Of a DNA stretch of 8,988 nt, positions 7,102-8,988 are shown in pieces. Source of the stretch: an uncultured bacterium (GTDB lineage Bacteria; Bacillota; Clostridia; TANB77; CAG-508); the NCBI GenBank assembly GCA_905214245.1, contig CAJMLO010000047.1, positions 1 to 8,988 of the forward strand. Reading direction: 5' to 3'. Within the stretch, counting starts at the first letter, position 1; every line of letters starts with the position of its first letter. The notes beneath the pieces are model-generated. The model made no database searches and was not told the origin of the DNA. It saw only the letters and a list, made by a program, of their open reading frames with translations. Both the position numbers and the translations under genes were made by a program.

Positions 7102-7128
7102 CAGTTGTGAAAATAGAGAATAAAATTT
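7102..7128 (+). repeat. 27-bp direct repeat, right copy
   Basis: This is an exact copy of 2117-2143 in the same orientation, lying 4,985 bp downstream just after the surface-operon terminator. Here it is not part of any recognisable gene: the DNA before it does not encode CotJC. If the segment between the copies is an insertion, the sequence after 7128 was originally next to the end of cotJC. Confidence 0.9.
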
Positions 7129-7225
7129 TATTCCATGAAGTGTATGACGGCATCAAATATTAAAAAGAGTGAAAGAAAGGATTTCTAAAATTATGAACTT
7201 CGTAAATTGAATAAGTTAATAGCTC
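7129..7225. other. Short non-coding stretch, possible original cotJC 3' flank
   Basis: No supportable gene lies here. In one plus-strand frame the right 27-bp copy runs on as VVKIENKILFHEVYDGIKY before a stop, but it has no start or ribosome binding site. A five-codon ATG ORF near 7194 (MNFVN) is not credible. The stretch sits between the right repeat and the next terminator. It may be the original downstream flank of cotJC, displaced by the putative island. Confidence 0.35.
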
Positions 7226-7258
7226 AAAAAAGCACTTTGATAATTAGAGTGCTTTTTT
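7226..7258 (+). terminator. Strong rho-independent terminator
   Basis: AAAAAAGCACT (7226-7236) and AGTGCTTTTTT (7248-7258) form a perfect 11-bp stem around an 11-base loop, ending in six T. With A and T runs on both sides it could act in both directions. No gene now ends directly before it. It may be the former cotJC terminator, left beyond the putative island. Confidence 0.85.
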
Positions 7259-7305
7259 CGTTGTATTATATAGTAATGATAGTGACATAAAATTTTCAAA
7301 AATTA

Positions 7306-7334
7306 TTGACATGTATATGTGCTATTGATAAAAT
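7306..7334 (+). promoter_or_regulatory. Sigma-A-type promoter of the HECIH protein gene
   Basis: A perfect TTGACA (7306-7311) and TAAAAT (7329-7334) are separated by 17 bases. Transcription would start about 7341, leaving a leader of roughly 27 bases before the ATG at 7368. This implies vegetative, probably constitutive, expression of the downstream gene. Confidence 0.85.
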
Positions 7335-7367
7335 ATTAAAAGCATACATAAGATAATGGAGGATTAA

Positions 7368-8396
7368 ATGAATATAGAAAAAAAGCTTGAAATGCTTGGA
7401 ATTGTAAATATAAAAAAATTAAATATTGAATCCATTAAAAAAATTGCAAAAAATGTTGTAGAAGCTTTAGAAAATGCTTCTCCGAACATGAAGGAGGAAT
7501 TTGAAAAGGTTTACTTAAGACTTGAAAATTGTGATATGTATACAGCAAGTATTATTAAACCTATTTCAAAGGTAAATTATATTTACGAAAATAATAGTAT
7601 ATATATTGATGAAGAGATTAATATAGATACAGTTAATGAACAGATAATGCATGAGTGCATCCACTATTTGCAAGATAGAAGAACAATAAAAAATAAGAAA
7701 ATAGGACTATGTAATTTCTCTGATTTTAAAGTTTATGGAATTGGAATAAATGAAGCAGCAGTTCAATATATTTCTGCAAAAGCAGTTGATGAAACTCCTG
7801 AAATAATTGAGAGATTTGGGGTAAGGATTAAGACAATAACGCCTAAATATTATCCCTTTTTGACAAATCTTATGGATCAAATTGTTTATCTTTTAGGAGA
7901 AAAAGTTGTTGTTAAAGCTATATTCGAAGGAAGTAATAAATTTGAAGATGTTTTATTAGATACATTTGAAGAAAAAACAAGAAAAATAATAAAATCGTTT
8001 GATATGATTTTGGAATATAACAATAGACTTAATGAAGAGCAGGACGAAACAGAAATAAAATTATTACAAGATAAAATTGCAAGTACATATATAGAAACTC
8101 AAAATATTATATTTACTACATATTTTAACAAAATTTGCCCAAGACTTACCACGCTTGAAGAAGTGGATAAATATGAAACAAAGGCAATATATTACAGAAA
8201 TTTAATGGGAACTGATTTAAGAAATGGAAATAGTTCAAATGAATTTTTTGATACATATATGCAAGAACTTGCAAAAAAAATGAACAAACAGATATATGAA
8301 ATAAATAAAACAAAAAATGCCAATGCATTGGTTGCTGTAACTGAAAATAAAATAATGAAAATTTTCAAAAAAATAGCGTCATTTCTAAAAACATAA
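7368..8396 (+). CDS. Putative cytoplasmic zinc metallopeptidase-like protein (HECIH)
   Basis: This is a 342-residue protein of no family I can name. The clearest signature is MHECIHYLQ with His95, Glu96 and His99 (HExxH), followed 29 residues after the second His by GINEAAVQYIS, where E129 in an NEA motif could be the third zinc ligand, as in gluzincin-type peptidases. The segment before it (NSIYIDEEINIDTVNEQIM) resembles the beta-strand and helix that lead into the active site in such enzymes. The rest is helical and Lys/Glu-rich, with a basic C-terminus. There is no signal peptide or membrane segment, so it should be cytoplasmic. The ATG at 7368 has a GGAGG site (7358-7362) and lies behind a near-consensus promoter. 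The gene is a single transcription unit that converges with the next gene. Protease activity is inferred from the motif only. Confidence 0.75.
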   Translation: MNIEKKLEMLGIVNIKKLNIESIKKIAKNVVEALENASPNMKEEFEKVYLRLENCDMYTASIIKPISKVNYIYENNSIYIDEEINIDTVNEQIMHECIHYLQDRRTIKNKKIGLCNFSDFKVYGIGINEAAVQYISAKAVDETPEIIERFGVRIKTITPKYYPFLTNLMDQIVYLLGEKVVVKAIFEGSNKFEDVLLDTFEEKTRKIIKSFDMILEYNNRLNEEQDETEIKLLQDKIASTYIETQNIIFTTYFNKICPRLTTLEEVDKYETKAIYYRNLMGTDLRNGNSSNEFFDTYMQELAKKMNKQIYEINKTKNANALVAVTENKIMKIFKKIASFLKT

Positions 8397-8423
8397 GCTT
8401 ACCTTAAAATAGGTAAGCTTTTT
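8395..8423. terminator. Bidirectional terminator shared by convergent genes
   Basis: AAGCTTACCT (8395-8404) and AGGTAAGCTT (8411-8420) form a perfect 10-bp stem with a 6-base loop. The hairpin overlaps the TAA of the plus-strand gene (8394-8396) and abuts the minus-strand stop (8422-8424). A/T-rich tails on both sides would let it end transcription from either direction. Confidence 0.85.
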
Positions 8424-8781
8424 AAAATAACATATTTAATATATTTATAATTGCGGTAACTAATGCAATTTTCCAAGATAGACGTCCAGTTGTTGTAAAC
8501 ACATTCTTAACGATTGTTAAATTGTAATCTTTTTTTACTGTAAGTGCTAAACAATTTGGCTCTGGTGCGTCATTAAATGTAAGTTCATTAGGATTAAAAA
8601 TTGTGTTTGATTGAGTGTTATCATCAGAAGGTGAGTCATTTGTAGCTGATTGCTCTGGAGCTACAAAGTCTTGTGATTTATCAGAGATTGAAACATCTTG
8701 CACATCTATATGATTTGTTTCTTCTGAGAAATTTGTATTACTAATATTAATTTCTTTATCAATAGTATTTACATCTGACAT
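8422..8781 (-). CDS. Small acidic protein with C-terminal membrane tail, unknown function
   Basis: This 119-residue protein matches no family I know. Residues 1 to about 75 are acidic and low in complexity, rich in Asp, Ser, Asn, Thr and Gln, and probably disordered. The segment from about 76 is different: CLALTVKKDYNLTIVKNVF is beta-like and basic, and a hydrophobic C-terminus from about 101 (WKIALVTAIINILNMLF) could serve as a tail anchor. There is no N-terminal signal peptide, so the acidic part should face the cytoplasm. The start is well supported by an AGAGGTG ribosome binding site (8788-8794 on the complement) 6 bases before the ATG. The gene converges with the HECIH gene and shares its terminator. 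The contrast between a variable-looking head and a structured tail suggests the tail is the functional, conserved part. Confidence 0.75.
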   Translation of the reverse strand: MSDVNTIDKEINISNTNFSEETNHIDVQDVSISDKSQDFVAPEQSATNDSPSDDNTQSNTIFNPNELTFNDAPEPNCLALTVKKDYNLTIVKNVFTTTGRLSWKIALVTAIINILNMLF

Positions 8782-8799
8782 TTATCTCACCTCTTTAGT

Positions 8800-8828
8800 A
8801 TTATATCCTGCTTTTAGTATATCATTTG
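8800..8828 (-). promoter_or_regulatory. Possible promoter of the minus-strand gene
   Basis: On the complement a perfect TATAAT (8800-8805) lies about 20 bases before the gene start. The -35 position at 17-18 bases is poor (CAAATG/TCAAAT). The short distance to the start codon would give a very short leader. The -10 match makes this plausible, but an alternative sigma factor or chance AT content is possible. Confidence 0.35.
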
Positions 8829-8867
8829 AGGTAAAATAAGTAAAGAAAAAAATCAAAATTTGTCGCA

Positions 8868-8948
8868 GGTACTTTTTGGGACGGACTCAAAAAGTACCAT
8901 ACTACATCTCGATGGTACCTTTTGAAGACCGCCTCCAAAAAGTACCAT
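8868..8948. repeat. REPIN-like pair of inverted hairpin repeats
   Basis: Two hairpins lie 15 bases apart. The first has arms GGTACTTTTTG (8868-8878) and CAAAAAGTACC (8888-8898) around a GGACGGACT loop. The second has arms GGTACCTTTTG (8914-8924) and CAAAAAGTACC (8936-8946), with one mismatch and two more outer pairs at 8912-8913/8947-8948, around a GC-rich loop. The second hairpin aligns with the reverse complement of the first, including the loop (GAGTCCGTCC against GACCGCCTCC, with gaps). Two related palindromes in inverted order are the layout of REPINs mobilised by RAYT (Y1-type) transposases. No such transposase is in the window. It lies in non-coding DNA upstream of the minus-strand gene; nothing else is seen from 8949 to the window end. 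Confidence 0.7.
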
Positions 8949-8988
8949 GAAAAATAGATAAAAATATTGATTTTTTTGATGAGTATTT

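Larger units (their letters stand above)
2144..7128. mobile_element. Putative 4,985-bp genomic island carrying the surface operon
   Basis: The segment between the two 27-bp direct repeats, counting one copy, is 4,985 bp long. It holds a complete transcription unit: a promoter at 2415, three surface genes, and a terminator at 7021. The left repeat forms the 3' end and stop codon of cotJC, as expected for an island that integrates at a gene's 3' end and keeps the gene intact. No integrase, transposase or terminal inverted repeat is visible inside, so the island would be non-autonomous or a remnant of a larger element. The alternative is a repeat left by an older rearrangement. The boundaries are inferred from the repeats only. 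Confidence 0.45.

Noticed and set aside
7062..7188. Plus-strand frame through the right 27-bp repeat reading VVKIENKILFHEVYDGIKY
   Set aside because: It lacks a start codon and ribosome binding site, overlaps the operon terminator, and matches no family I know.
7195..7293. Frame reading YELRKLNKLIAQK, possibly a remnant of another gene
   Set aside because: A stop codon lies two codons before it, there is no start, and the frame runs through a strong terminator.
8868..8948. The paired hairpins as transcription terminators
   Set aside because: No T run follows either stem, no gene ends nearby, and the inverted relationship of the two loops fits a repeat element better.
1..8988. CRISPR array, tRNA or rRNA genes
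   Set aside because: No regularly spaced short repeats and no recognisable tRNA or rRNA sequence was seen on either strand.

Overview
This window comes from an AT-rich, spore-forming member of the Bacillota, probably a gut-type clostridium. The evidence is the low GC content, A/T-ending codons, strong GGAGG-like ribosome binding sites, a TndX/TnpX-type large serine recombinase, a fragment of the spore-coat gene cotJC, and a sortase with a large surface protein. No species can be named from the sequence alone.

Layout. (1) Positions 1-1894 look like the right-hand end of a mobile element: the tail of an unidentified gene, a 33-codon ORF, a hairpin, and a 546-residue large serine recombinase. 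(2) About 17 bases after the recombinase stop, sequence homologous to the C-terminal part of CotJC (manganese-catalase family) begins and runs to 2138. The 5' part of cotJC is absent, so the element appears to be inserted within cotJC, with its other end left of the window. (3) Positions 2144-7128 hold a three-gene surface operon: an exported, C-terminally anchored protein with an LPITY motif, a sortase, and a 953-residue MucBP-like/DUF11/vWA protein. It has its own promoter and terminators. A perfect 27-bp direct repeat brackets the segment (2117-2143 and 7102-7128), and its left copy forms the last codons and stop of cotJC. (4) Positions 7226-8781 carry a terminator, a promoter, a cytoplasmic protein with an HECIH...NEA zinc-protease signature, and a convergent gene for a small acidic protein with a C-terminal membrane tail. 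The two genes share a bidirectional terminator. (5) Positions 8868-8948 hold two related hairpins in inverted orientation, resembling a REPIN.

How it fits together. cotJC seems to have been used twice as an insertion target. A serine-recombinase element splits its coding region, and a roughly 5-kb surface-protein island sits at its 3' end and preserves the stop codon through a duplicated 27-bp sequence. If the recombinase excises the left element during sporulation, cotJC would be rejoined, as known for the skin element in sigK and SPbeta in spsM. That excision is inference. In the surface operon, the sortase and two membrane-anchored extracellular proteins probably form a cell-surface adhesion or assembly module, although only one of the two has anything like a sorting signal.
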